A DNA stretch of 24,661 nt from Hondaea fermentalgiana (taxonomy: Eukaryota; Sar; Bigyra; Thraustochytrida; Thraustochytriidae). The stretch is from assembly GCA_014084085.1 (NCBI GenBank), contig NPFB01000220.1, positions 20,673 to 45,333 of the forward strand, in the 5' to 3' direction. Shown one piece after another: positions 16,918 through 24,661 of the stretch; positions within the stretch are counted from its first letter, which is position 1; each line of letters opens with the position of its first letter. The position numbers and the translations under genes were made by a program. The notes under the pieces are model-generated. The model saw only the letters and a list, made by a program, of their open reading frames with translations. It made no database searches and was not told where the DNA came from.

Positions 16918-18360
16918 ATGACTAGCAAAGAAGAAGACCCCTTTCGCGTGGTGACGGGCGACATCCTGGGCCTCGTCAAGGTCTGGGCGCCCACGAGCGG
17001 CAAGACCCTTGTGCGGAGCGGCAAACCTCGCCGCCTCGACAGCATCGAGGCTCTCGCGTGGGCTCGGGAAACGCAAGAAGACGCAGGCGTGCTCGCTGTC
17101 CTTCGCGAGTCGGGACTGCGCCTAATCCGACTGCCTCTGGCGCTTGGCGCGACTGGCCCCTCGACGACCGAGGGCAAGGGCAAGGGCAAGGGCAAGGGCA
17201 AAGGCGAGGACAAAGGCAAAGGCGACGAGGAAAAAGAGGACGCCGACAAGACTGTCTTTCTCGAAGCGCCTGCACCAATCCAATGCAAGTCTGTCAAACC
17301 CGGGAGTCCGTGCACAGGGCTAGATGTGCTTCCGGATCGCGTGATCGTTTCAAGTGCTGACGGCACGGTTCAAATCGCAGGCTTTGACCCTGACGCGACC
17401 AAAATTGAAGACGTTTTTGGCTCGAGCCTTATCAGTAGTCACAAATTGACTGGCGAGGCCTTTTCGCGCATGCGCCTCAGCCCCACGAGTGGCCTCCTGG
17501 CCGCCGGCGGGAAGGAAACGCTTCTCTCGCTCTGGGACACGGAAAAATGGCAACGCTGCTTTCACGCTAAAAACGTCGCGCATGACTACCTTGATATGCG
17601 CATCCCGGTCTGGGTCACTGGAATTTGCTTCATGGGCCCCGTTGAGAATGCAGAGAAGGGCCCAAAACAAGCCATTGGGGGCGGAACGCCCGAGCGGGTG
17701 GCAACCTGCACAGGCCATGGCTACGTGCGCCTGTACGACACGCGCGCGCAGCGCCGCGCTGTTGCAAGCGTAGAGCTCAAGACGGCCACGGAGCTGTATC
17801 AAAAGAACGTTTCCGCTGAGTCGCGACACCTTACCTCGATCGACACGATTGACGAGCATACAGTTGCTGTCGGTGATGCGGTTGGCGGTCTGCGATGCGT
17901 GGACTTTCGCCAAGGCAAGGTGGTAAAGAGCTTCAAATCTCTCAATGGTTCCATTCGCTCAGTGGTCAAGCACCCAACATTGCCATTGATTTGCGCCGGC
18001 GGCCTTGACCGCCACCTTGTGATCGGAGACCTCGAGACTGGCCTTGTTAAGTCCCGGATTTACGCGCGCCAGCAGCTCACCTCGATGCTCTTTAGTTCGC
18101 AGGCACCGCCCCAACCTCCAAGTGCTGATGAAAGCACCGAAAAAAAGAGGCATCTCGAGCCCATTCCCGATGAGGATGACGTGGTTGGTGACTTTGATGA
18201 AGACGACCTTGTCGGTGATAGCGATAGCGACGAAGACGAAGACGAAGACGAAGACGCCGACGAGAAGAAGGGTAGCAAGGCTCAAGAGACACGCGCAAGG
18301 CAATCAAAAACGAGTGCAAAGACGCGGTCTTCGCAGCCCCCCAAGAAGCGACGACGGTAA
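16918..18360 (+). CDS. WDR74: WDR74/NSA1-like WD-repeat ribosome-biogenesis protein
   Basis: 480 residues. NSA1 (yeast) and WDR74 (animals) act in nucleolar pre-60S ribosome maturation. A seven-bladed beta-propeller is expected. It opens at GDILGLVKVWAP (14-25), has blades around ADGTVQIAGFDP, GGKETLLSLWDTEKWQ and GHGYVRLYDTRAQRR, and closes with the family-typical VGDAVGGLRCVDFRQGKVVKSFK, GSIRSVVKHPTLPLICAGGLDR and KSRIYARQQLTSMLFSS. Unusual is a Gly-Lys repeat at 86-103 encoded by GGCAAG units, inserted between early blades. The tail is acidic (Asp/Glu run near 434-449) and ends with a basic PPKKRRR, a likely nuclear or nucleolar localisation signal. The start ATG has context ACC; the frame is open upstream to 16744, but that part is repeat sequence. 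The next gene is convergent, 201 bases away. Confidence 0.9.
   Translation: MTSKEEDPFRVVTGDILGLVKVWAPTSGKTLVRSGKPRRLDSIEALAWARETQEDAGVLAVLRESGLRLIRLPLALGATGPSTTEGKGKGKGKGKGEDKGKGDEEKEDADKTVFLEAPAPIQCKSVKPGSPCTGLDVLPDRVIVSSADGTVQIAGFDPDATKIEDVFGSSLISSHKLTGEAFSRMRLSPTSGLLAAGGKETLLSLWDTEKWQRCFHAKNVAHDYLDMRIPVWVTGICFMGPVENAEKGPKQAIGGGTPERVATCTGHGYVRLYDTRAQRRAVASVELKTATELYQKNVSAESRHLTSIDTIDEHTVAVGDAVGGLRCVDFRQGKVVKSFKSLNGSIRSVVKHPTLPLICAGGLDRHLVIGDLETGLVKSRIYARQQLTSMLFSSQAPPQPPSADESTEKKRHLEPIPDEDDVVGDFDEDDLVGDSDSDEDEDEDEDADEKKGSKAQETRARQSKTSAKTRSSQPPKKRRR
17173..17225 (+). repeat. GGCAAG hexanucleotide repeat in coding sequence
   Basis: Tandem GGCAAG/GGCAAA units encode a Gly-Lys run inside the WDR74-like propeller, a slippage-type expansion that keeps frame. 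Confidence 0.85.
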
Positions 18361-18561
18361 TGTATCGGGCCATCCGTATTTTATCTCCGTTTCATCGATT
18401 TTGTACCTTTTGCTTTCTTGTTCTGCGCCTTCATTGCCATGTTTCACCTTTGTTCGGCCAAAAACATACAAAATGTCGACCTTTACAGTGCTTGATTGTA
18501 ATTGGATTTTAATTTGTTCGACTGGATAGAATACATCGCCTGTCGGCTGCCGTGTATCATT

Positions 18562-20070
18562 TCATTTCCAATTGGACCGAATGCGACCGATGAGACCTTT
18601 CTCCTTTCGTGATTTTTCCTCTTGCCTTTTGGCCGATGCTTCATATTTGGATCTTCGTTTACGACCAAGCTGCAACCTCTGATGATCGCTCGTGCGAAAG
18701 TGCAACAAGACTGCCTTGAAACGAGGAGCGGTAATCCAATCCCAAGCGTAGAAAAGAGGCGTAAGAAGAATCGCTTGCATTTCTCGCGAGGTAGGGTCCA
18801 ACACGCCGCCATTCTCGTCGTACAGGTCCGCATTGCCCGAGAGAAGCGCGTCGATTATAAAGAAGAAGTTTCCATACTCGGCAAGACGCACGATTTCCTT
18901 CTGCGTCCCTATTGTGTATGATGCGAAAGAGGCAGAACATTGGGTCGAGATGCTAAGCAGACGCGTCAAAAGTACCAAGTGACGCACGCGTACTTGCGTG
19001 GATATTTCCTCAATGAGATATGAAGCGCACCATTCTACAACGTGATGTATGTAACGGGATGTGTCATCCATTTCGACTTGGGCGACGGCAGCGATGAGAG
19101 GTTCTGCCCAATACTCCATGAATGCGCGCAATTCAAAGTACGTGCGCAGATCGTTGTAGCGGCACCTTGACAGCAGCTCGCCAATTTTGTCGAGTGACAT
19201 GCCCGTAATCCCGTACAACGCGAGGAGCTCACTAAGTTGCTGCAACTTGGCCAGCGCCAGTTGAGGCCGTTTGGCTGTTTCGCCAATTCGTTTCACCCGC
19301 AGCTCTTCTTCGAGCCTCACCGGTTTGTATTGACGCGTCGCATTATGGGCAATGTCGAACATTGGATCCAATGAGGAATCAAATGAGGACTTATAAATGT
19401 ACCCGTGAACAAGGTCGCAAATCTCCAAACGAGCCTGCCATGTTGGGAAAGCCGCCAGAATGCCAAGAAATTGAAAGGCTTGGCCTCCCTCATCATCGTC
19501 ATGGTCATCATCAAGGTCGTTCCCCAAATTCTTCGATCTTGCGCTGCTTGCCTTCCGCCTCGGGTTGTTTTCCATTTCATTTTCACCGACAGTAGGGCCT
19601 CGTCCGTACACGAACGGCCAAACCGTGCGGTAGAAGGGCGCTTCGCAGCTTACAAGCATGTAAAAGGTTTCGAGGAGCTCCAATGGTAGCTCGGAAGTTT
19701 CAACGATGACACTCGACATGTACTGCGCCGCGTAGACCAGCACGCTTGTGTGAAACCCGAGCACTTCTTGTCCGGCAGGCGTCGTGTCTGCAGGATGAGC
19801 CAGGATTTCTTTAACAATCGAGCTCCCAGTGTGCACCATAAAGTCGGTGAGAAAGTGCGCCTGAGACTTGCTAGCAATCGTGCGGAAGACCTCTGCAGTC
19901 AAGGCGGGTTCGAAGGTGCGTTTGGCCTCCCAGATATTCTGCAAGACCCGCAGCGAGGCAAGCTCGTCGCTCGTCCAGCGCCCGCACAAGCGGTTCATGA
20001 GCTCCATATGGACGGCGCGCAGCATCGCTCTCTCCGATCCGTCGACGGAGTCGAATCTCTCCGATCGCAT
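18562..20070 (-). CDS. Unrecognised helical protein, N-terminus uncertain
   Basis: 502 residues from the first in-frame ATG (MRSERFDSVDG), which has a poor context (C at -3). The same frame is open and looks coding further upstream (an acidic GDLGEEDEDEDENLDNAPEK stretch), so the real start is probably earlier, perhaps the ATG at 20224 joined by a tiny intron. The protein is mostly alpha-helical. A first helical block covers about residues 15-150. An acidic, Asp-rich linker lies near 185-200 (NLGNDLDDDHDDDEGG). A second helical block continues to about 460, and a strongly basic tail (LGRKRRSKYEASAKRQEEKSRKEKG) closes it. A distant resemblance of the segment around HHVVEWCASYLIEEI and YGNFFFIIDALLSGN to RasGEF catalytic domains was noticed but is weak. 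No membrane segment or signal peptide is seen. Function unknown; coding status is well supported by length and composition. Confidence 0.7.
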   Translation of the reverse strand: MRSERFDSVDGSERAMLRAVHMELMNRLCGRWTSDELASLRVLQNIWEAKRTFEPALTAEVFRTIASKSQAHFLTDFMVHTGSSIVKEILAHPADTTPAGQEVLGFHTSVLVYAAQYMSSVIVETSELPLELLETFYMLVSCEAPFYRTVWPFVYGRGPTVGENEMENNPRRKASSARSKNLGNDLDDDHDDDEGGQAFQFLGILAAFPTWQARLEICDLVHGYIYKSSFDSSLDPMFDIAHNATRQYKPVRLEEELRVKRIGETAKRPQLALAKLQQLSELLALYGITGMSLDKIGELLSRCRYNDLRTYFELRAFMEYWAEPLIAAVAQVEMDDTSRYIHHVVEWCASYLIEEISTQVRVRHLVLLTRLLSISTQCSASFASYTIGTQKEIVRLAEYGNFFFIIDALLSGNADLYDENGGVLDPTSREMQAILLTPLFYAWDWITAPRFKAVLLHFRTSDHQRLQLGRKRRSKYEASAKRQEEKSRKEKGLIGRIRSNWK

Positions 20071-20559
20071 GTGCGTCAGAGGCGTCTTCTCCGGCGCGTT
20101 GTCCAGGTTCTCGTCCTCGTCCTCGTCCTCCTCTCCCAGGTCCCCTAGGAGCAGGTCGTCCTCGCGCACGTATTTCTCGAGGACCGAGGCGCCGCGCGGC
20201 GCCGTGGTCCGCGGGCCTGGGCATGCTCCGCGCGCGGTCTCGGCGGCGCAGGAGACGCGCTCGGCCGCCGGCGGCGTCGGTGCCGCCGGGCCCGCGGCCT
20301 GGTTCCCAATTCTTCTTGAGCTCGTGCGTCGGGACCTCGCGCGGCCGCGAGCGCGGGCGGCCGCGGGGAGCGGAGGCGGACGCGCGGGTCCTGGGCGCGG
20401 CGCAGAGGCTTGCGGGTCTCGCGCGCAGGCCTGCTTGCGCCTCGCGATCGAGCTCGACCTGGCGGGCGGGCTCGCTCGGGACGAGGAGGCTCAGATTGAT
20501 TTGGGGATTGCGGGTTTCGATTGCGGGAGAACTCCAAGCGTGAATGGAATGAGTGAACC

Positions 20560-20587
20560 AACGAACGAACGAACGAACGAACGAACG
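20560..20587. repeat. AACG tetranucleotide repeat
   Basis: Seven AACG units in tandem, non-coding. Confidence 0.9.
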
Positions 20588-21181
20588 TGGATCGAATCGA
20601 TCTGAGCGAGAGAGACGATGACGGCAAAGCGAGGAGGAGCTGCATTGCATTGCAGAAGCCGACTGCCACGGCAAGTAGCTTGAGGCGTGCCGCTGCGAGA
20701 GCAAGGGATGCATGCATGGGATCCTATAATCCTGCGGGAGAGAGAGATAGGAAATGGGACGGTGCATTTGGACCGTGCCTCGTGTTGCATCGATAGTCGT
20801 GTGCAGCTGTGCGTGCCAATGCATAATGGGAAAAGTAAATGCGCGTATCAGAAGCCTGAATGAGAGACGCGAGAAGAAACTGTTGGGCGATTCCAGGTCC
20901 CATTTCGATGAAATGCGGAACCAGAACATGGTCAGGTTTGTTGCGAGCGAAGCGGAATTTTACTTGTTTCAGACCATTGATCAAAGTCCTACGAGCTCGG
21001 TATTTTCTTATAGGGATTCCCATGAAGACATGAATGTTTTTTAAAAAGGGCGCGTCCACGTTTCGTCCATGCGCTTGGTTATCCGTTCCTCTTCAGATCA
21101 TGACTTCCCTGGCAAACAAACAGTCCTGCTTCATAGTGACATAAGACCTACTCTGCACATATCAGTGTCAGTTCTTCATGT

Positions 21182-21212
21182 TGCTGCTGCTGCTGCTGCT
21201 GCCGCCGCCGCC
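21182..21212. repeat. CTG/CCG trinucleotide repeat
   Basis: Seven CTG or TGC units run directly into CCG units, upstream of the TTLL gene. Confidence 0.85.
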
Positions 21213-21905
21213 AACCCGGCCAACCCATCGAGTGAAAGTGTCCCACCCCTCACGATCTGCAGATCTCTTTCAGGTTCCTCACACTTTTAGCATCTCCATC
21301 CCTTCTACAACGCTTGTCACGTCTAGAACTTCTGCGCCCTCCAGCCCTCCCCTGAAGTCAACGCCCGCCCGCCCCACACAGCAGCAGCACAGCTTCTGTC
21401 GCGATGACGCACTCGCAGCGCGTCGATAGAGCCCTTGTCCCCGGCCGCGCAAGTCGAGAATCGCCGCGAAGAGCTCGCCGACTGCCACTGACGCGGCTGG
21501 CTCGTCGGAGGCGGGGCCCCCGAATTCGGGTGCCCCGGTTGCATCTCGGGCGAGACTCGAGCAGACCTCGAAAGCCGGCCTCGGGCGGCGCGCGGCAGGA
21601 TGAGGACGCCGGCGTGAAGAGCCGAAGCCCGCACGCGAAGCTGCCAGCGGCCAGACCCTCGCCGCCAGCCGCCAGCCAGCCGCCGCGCAGCGCAGAGCAC
21701 GGCAGCGCGCGAAACGAAGGGAACGCGAGGGAGGACGCGGACCAGGACCTCGCTCAGCTGAGAAAGCAAACAAACAACAAACAGGCAAACAGGCAAACGC
21801 CTGTGCTTGGCAGTGGCTGCGGCTTGCAGCAGGAGCTGGAACCCGAGGCGCAAAACCTGAACGAGAAGAAGACCGAGGAGCGGAGGAAGAAGCAGTTGGA
21901 GGAGA

Positions 21906-23231
21906 ATGGACCTTCCGCCTGTGTACTGCCGCGCGCTGCGGCACATGGAGGTGTACAGCCTGCTGGGGCCGCTGTCGAAGCGTATCGGAACCAAGACGGG
22001 CCTCGCGAGCCTTGCACGCAAAGATGCGGCGCTCGCCAAGCATCTGCCTGGGACTTTTATGTGGAACCCAGTCACGGGCGAGCTGGATGAGAACGCCTCG
22101 CGCGAGGAATGGGAGCGCTTCTGGGCCCTCGTCGATGCGCAAGGCGGCGAACGCAAATTCGTCGTCAAGGTTGACAACACCTCGCGGGGTCGAGGCGTGC
22201 ACATTGTGTCACGGCGCGACGACCTTTCGCCGCAACTTCGCTACCGCCTCATGCAGTCAAGCTGCGTGGCACAGTCGTACGTGGACCGTCCGTGTCTGCT
22301 GCAGGGGCACAAGTGGGACATGCGCGTTTATGTACTCGTCACTGTTGCCGGTGCCACGCGCGAGCCTCGGGCCTTTCGCTACCACGAGGGCTTTGCGCGG
22401 CGCTGCACAAACAAGTACCAAATGGCCGTGAATGATCGCCGCGCGCACCTCACCAATACGTCTGTGAACAACTCAGACGGAGACCGCGGGCTGCTCGAGT
22501 ACTCGCTCACGCTTCTCCAGGCGCTCCGTGGACTTGACGAGTCGGAGCACGCGCTGTACCCGTCTGTTCTCATGGATGAAGAGGACATTGTCGCTGCTTT
22601 GGAAAAATTCGCTGTCCAGGACGAGGAGAGAGCTGCTGAGGAGAGAGCGCCTGAGACCTCATCCGAGGTCTCGGGCGACGAGGCCGGCAAAGAGGCCACA
22701 AAGGAGCAACTTCCCGTCACGATGCGACTTTCGCAGGCTTGGGAAGAGCTCCAGCGGAACTTTTCTCTCAATCAGATTGATGCTGCTAAGCGTAGTGTGG
22801 ATGAGTTGATTCGCGATGCTTTGGGCGCGACCTTTCGCGTGGCTTCTCAACAGACCGATCCTGCGCTGCCCAACACGCCGCGGTACACGTATGGGCGCCA
22901 TCTTATGATTCTTGGTTTCGACGTTTTGTTTGATGCAGATCTTAAGCCTTATCTACTCGAGGTCAATCGGTTTCCAGACATGACGTGCTACACGCGTGAT
23001 CAGCTGGCCATCAAGCAGGAGCTCTTACGCGACACTCTCAATCTCGTGTTTCCTGACGCACGCGTCGATTCTCTCTTTAACACGCCTCGCGATGCGCAAG
23101 CCATGTGCGACTTTTGGGCCCAGGTGAACCCTTCGATCGACCCTGTCAACGTGGACAACGCCGCGTCTCCGACGCTGAGTCAAGATCACGAGCATTGGAC
23201 CGAGGTTGTCTTTAACCATGAGCAAACCTGA
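21906..23231 (+). CDS. Tubulin tyrosine ligase-like (TTLL) family amino-acid ligase
   Basis: 441 residues. TTLL enzymes use ATP to add Tyr, Glu or Gly to tubulin and some other proteins, typically on axonemal or centriolar microtubules. ATP-grasp motifs appear in order: FVVKVDNTSRGRGVHIV (85-101), VAQSYVDRPCLLQGHKWDMRV (121-141; K136, D138 and R140 match the KxDxR pattern), HLTNTSVN (181-188; family HLTNYSxN) and the catalytic-end LGFDVLFDADLKPYLLEVNRFPDM (336-359, with E352 and N354 for Mg-ATP). Departures from consensus are KV in place of KP after the first motif, T for Y in HLTNYS, and FPDM where members usually have a PS. An acidic Glu/Ala/Ser-rich insert lies at about 238-270. Start ATG has A at -3. 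Modification type cannot be assigned. Its presence fits an organism with flagella or centrioles. Confidence 0.9.
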   Translation: MDLPPVYCRALRHMEVYSLLGPLSKRIGTKTGLASLARKDAALAKHLPGTFMWNPVTGELDENASREEWERFWALVDAQGGERKFVVKVDNTSRGRGVHIVSRRDDLSPQLRYRLMQSSCVAQSYVDRPCLLQGHKWDMRVYVLVTVAGATREPRAFRYHEGFARRCTNKYQMAVNDRRAHLTNTSVNNSDGDRGLLEYSLTLLQALRGLDESEHALYPSVLMDEEDIVAALEKFAVQDEERAAEERAPETSSEVSGDEAGKEATKEQLPVTMRLSQAWEELQRNFSLNQIDAAKRSVDELIRDALGATFRVASQQTDPALPNTPRYTYGRHLMILGFDVLFDADLKPYLLEVNRFPDMTCYTRDQLAIKQELLRDTLNLVFPDARVDSLFNTPRDAQAMCDFWAQVNPSIDPVNVDNAASPTLSQDHEHWTEVVFNHEQT

Positions 23232-23767
23232 AATGATTTCCGGCCACCCTTGACACAAATGAAAGAATGAATGAATGTATGAAAGCAAGTAGAATTTTTT
23301 ATAGTTTTTTGGCGTATGTTTGCTCGTGCTTCGAAGTAAAAGATGGGGCGCTGAAAAAAATTGTTTTATGTGCGAACGAAGAACGGAAACGTTTCGCTCA
23401 GACCACATTGCATGAGAGCAAGATAGTTCGTTTTTTTTTATATATGTTGTCAATCAGAAAATCAACCTGCATTCAACAAAGATGGGCGCGTGTCGCCACC
23501 GCCACAGCGTTGTTTAACAGTTTTCGTGAAAAGATGATGAAAGCGTTTTGGGAAATTAATGAACCAGCAAAAGGCGAGAAGAACGAATACCTCGCCGTAA
23601 GTCCGGCTCAGAAATGAGAAAAGAAGAAAAGTTGTCATCACTTGAGTTGAGATGACAGCACTACCAGAGTCAGAAAGAAAAATGTCGACACCTACGTAGC
23701 GCAGCAAGAGGCGGAGAAGAAGGACTTGCCCGAAGAAAAAGCCGAGTCCAAACCAACCCGGCAGGCC
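23232..23767. other. AT-richer convergent intergenic region
   Basis: 536 bases between two convergent genes, noticeably AT-richer than the rest, as expected for 3' UTRs. It holds T- and A-runs and a 7-base inverted repeat TGTCATC/GATGACA (23633-23657). A 116-codon plus-strand frame (23267-23617) and a reverse frame overlapping TTLL are open, but lack any family feature. I see no gene I can support. Confidence 0.55.
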
Positions 23768-24661
23768 TTACAGTGCGAGCAAGGATTCGCTTGCAGAGTG
23801 AGTTCCCGTTGAAGTCGCATCGTCTCGGTCATCGCTGGTCGTGACGGCTTGGAAGACGGGCGCGGGTTCGACTACGTCAATGTCATCGACCTCTTCTTCG
23901 AGCAAAGTCGAGGTGTCAGAGGCGCCACTGCTGCAGGACTCGATGCCCGCTTCGGCGCACATATCTACAATAAGCCAATCAGCAGCGTCGGAGGCATCGG
24001 CAAGCCCCGGCCCCAAAGTTGCCGCCAAAGGCGTGTCCACGGCAGGAGAAGGATCCAGAGCAGAATCCAGAGCAGCAGTAGAAGCAGCAACGGCGGCAGA
24101 GGCGGTGAACTCGGCTACATCCGCATCTGCGTCCACATCTTTGACCGCCTCAGCATATCTCTTGTTGGAGAGGCAGATCCACTCGCGTTTATCGTGCAGA
24201 TCGCCCTCCATGCACGACTCGAAGACGCAAGGTGGCGTGGTGCAAAGGCTGATGCCATCCTCGTCGCTGTTCGCACTCATGTACAAGTTCTCGAGGGCGT
24301 CGGGGGTCCCGCTTCCATCGGAGAGACGCGTGGCCCGAGGTGCAACAAGCACAGGCCAATGACCGGGGTCGTCAAGCGGAACTTTGGCAAGGTCGGTCGT
24401 ACCAAAGGACCCTTGCTTCGCGTTCTCACTTGCCGCCTGGGCCTCGCGGACGAGACTCGCCCAGACCATCGCAGATGCGTTGGCCTTGTCCGCGTCGGCC
24501 CCTGCCATCCTACGTCCTTGCGCGGGCGCCGCGCTCGCGCGACGCACGGCGCCCTGGCGCGCGAGCCACGTCTCGCTGGGGCCGTGGAAGTCCGTCTCGA
24601 GGTGAAAGCGCGTGAACCGATCCGCCTTGCCGCCATTGCGGGCGAGCCGCCCGCGTCCCGC
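23768..24661 (-). CDS. Unknown protein, 5' end beyond the window
   Basis: The frame is open from the right edge to the stop at 23768, giving 297 residues of a partial protein. Sequence beside the edge looks coding (KADRFTRFHLETDFHGPSET), so the start is probably outside; an internal ATG at 24508 (MAGADADKANAS) is the alternative. The visible part has two short compact segments: the edge-proximal HLETDFHGPSETWLARQ, and a Cys-containing CTTPPCVFESCMEGDLHDKR followed by EWICLSNKRYAEAVKDVDAD. The remainder is Ala/Asp/Ser-rich and acidic, probably disordered, ending ASESLLAL. No known domain is recognised. The TTLL gene is convergent. Coding is likely; function unknown. Confidence 0.6.
   Translation of the reverse strand, partial: AGRGRLARNGGKADRFTRFHLETDFHGPSETWLARQGAVRRASAAPAQGRRMAGADADKANASAMVWASLVREAQAASENAKQGSFGTTDLAKVPLDDPGHWPVLVAPRATRLSDGSGTPDALENLYMSANSDEDGISLCTTPPCVFESCMEGDLHDKREWICLSNKRYAEAVKDVDADADVAEFTASAAVAASTAALDSALDPSPAVDTPLAATLGPGLADASDAADWLIVDMCAEAGIESCSSGASDTSTLLEEEVDDIDVVEPAPVFQAVTTSDDRDDATSTGTHSASESLLAL

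Larger units (their letters stand above)
20225..21905. other. Divergent intergenic region between helical-protein gene and TTLL gene
   Basis: About 1.7 kb. The left part is very GC-rich, followed by an AACG repeat, then a less GC-rich patch (20820-21050) with overlapping open frames on both strands, including a 72-codon frame from 20826 to 21044 (MGKVNARIRSLNERREKK at its start). A CTG/CCG repeat follows. None is strong enough to call a gene. Promoters for both flanking genes should lie here. Confidence 0.5.

Noticed and set aside
20169..20169. Start of the helical-protein gene at this position
   Set aside because: The codon is GTG, not ATG; nuclear eukaryotic genes rarely start so. Handled as an uncertain N-terminus instead.
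23267..23617. 116-codon plus-strand frame after the TTLL gene
   Set aside because: Lies in AT-richer 3' flanking DNA, no domain or family feature, and overlapping reverse frames are equally open.
1..24661. tRNA or rRNA genes
   Set aside because: Scanned by eye for T-loop-like GGTTCGA motifs with pairing arms. Scattered GGTTCGA strings (for example near 1688 and 23866) lack a tRNA-shaped context. A covariance-model scan would be decisive.

Overview
The window looks like nuclear DNA of a GC-rich, compact microbial eukaryote. All recognisable genes are eukaryote-specific: an ESCRT-II subunit, an NSA1/WDR74 ribosome-assembly factor, a tubulin tyrosine ligase-like enzyme and a BTB-GTPase fusion. 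Most genes read as single uninterrupted frames, start codons have a purine at -3, and non-coding DNA is packed with microsatellites. No operons, tRNAs, rRNAs or CRISPR arrays were seen. My best guess is a stramenopile of the thraustochytrid/labyrinthulomycete type. That is an inference from gene architecture and composition and was not tested. A run of exactly 100 N (13940-14039) marks a draft-assembly scaffold gap.

Layout. 1-1893: non-coding, repeat-rich. 1894-2640 (+): SNF8/VPS22. 2807-5095 (-): BTB/T1 domain, coiled coil and AIG1-like GTPase in one protein, tail-to-tail with SNF8. 6570-7397 (+): EI24-like membrane protein. 7534-8146 (+): decayed gene with a frameshift and an in-frame stop. 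9823-10866 (+): low-complexity Ser/Asn/Pro-rich protein, followed by an open frame that repeats part of its C-terminus. 11067-12014, 12698-13624 and 14915-15802 (all -): three tandem cation-diffusion-facilitator-like paralogues, with the gap between the second and third. 16918-18360 (+): WDR74/NSA1. 18562-20070 (-): unrecognised helical protein whose true N-terminus probably lies upstream. 21906-23231 (+): TTLL enzyme. 23768-24661 (-): unknown gene running off the right edge.

Convergent neighbours sit about 165-540 bases apart, whereas divergent pairs are separated by 1.1-1.8 kb of GC-rich, microsatellite-laden DNA that presumably holds promoters and leaders. The genes do not form one pathway. 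The only functional cluster is the CDF trio, clearly a local tandem expansion. In all three the metal-binding His of TM2 is replaced (Cys, Cys, Ser), and all three end just after TM6 without the usual cytoplasmic domain. The trio and the BTB-GTPase fusion are the most unusual items here.
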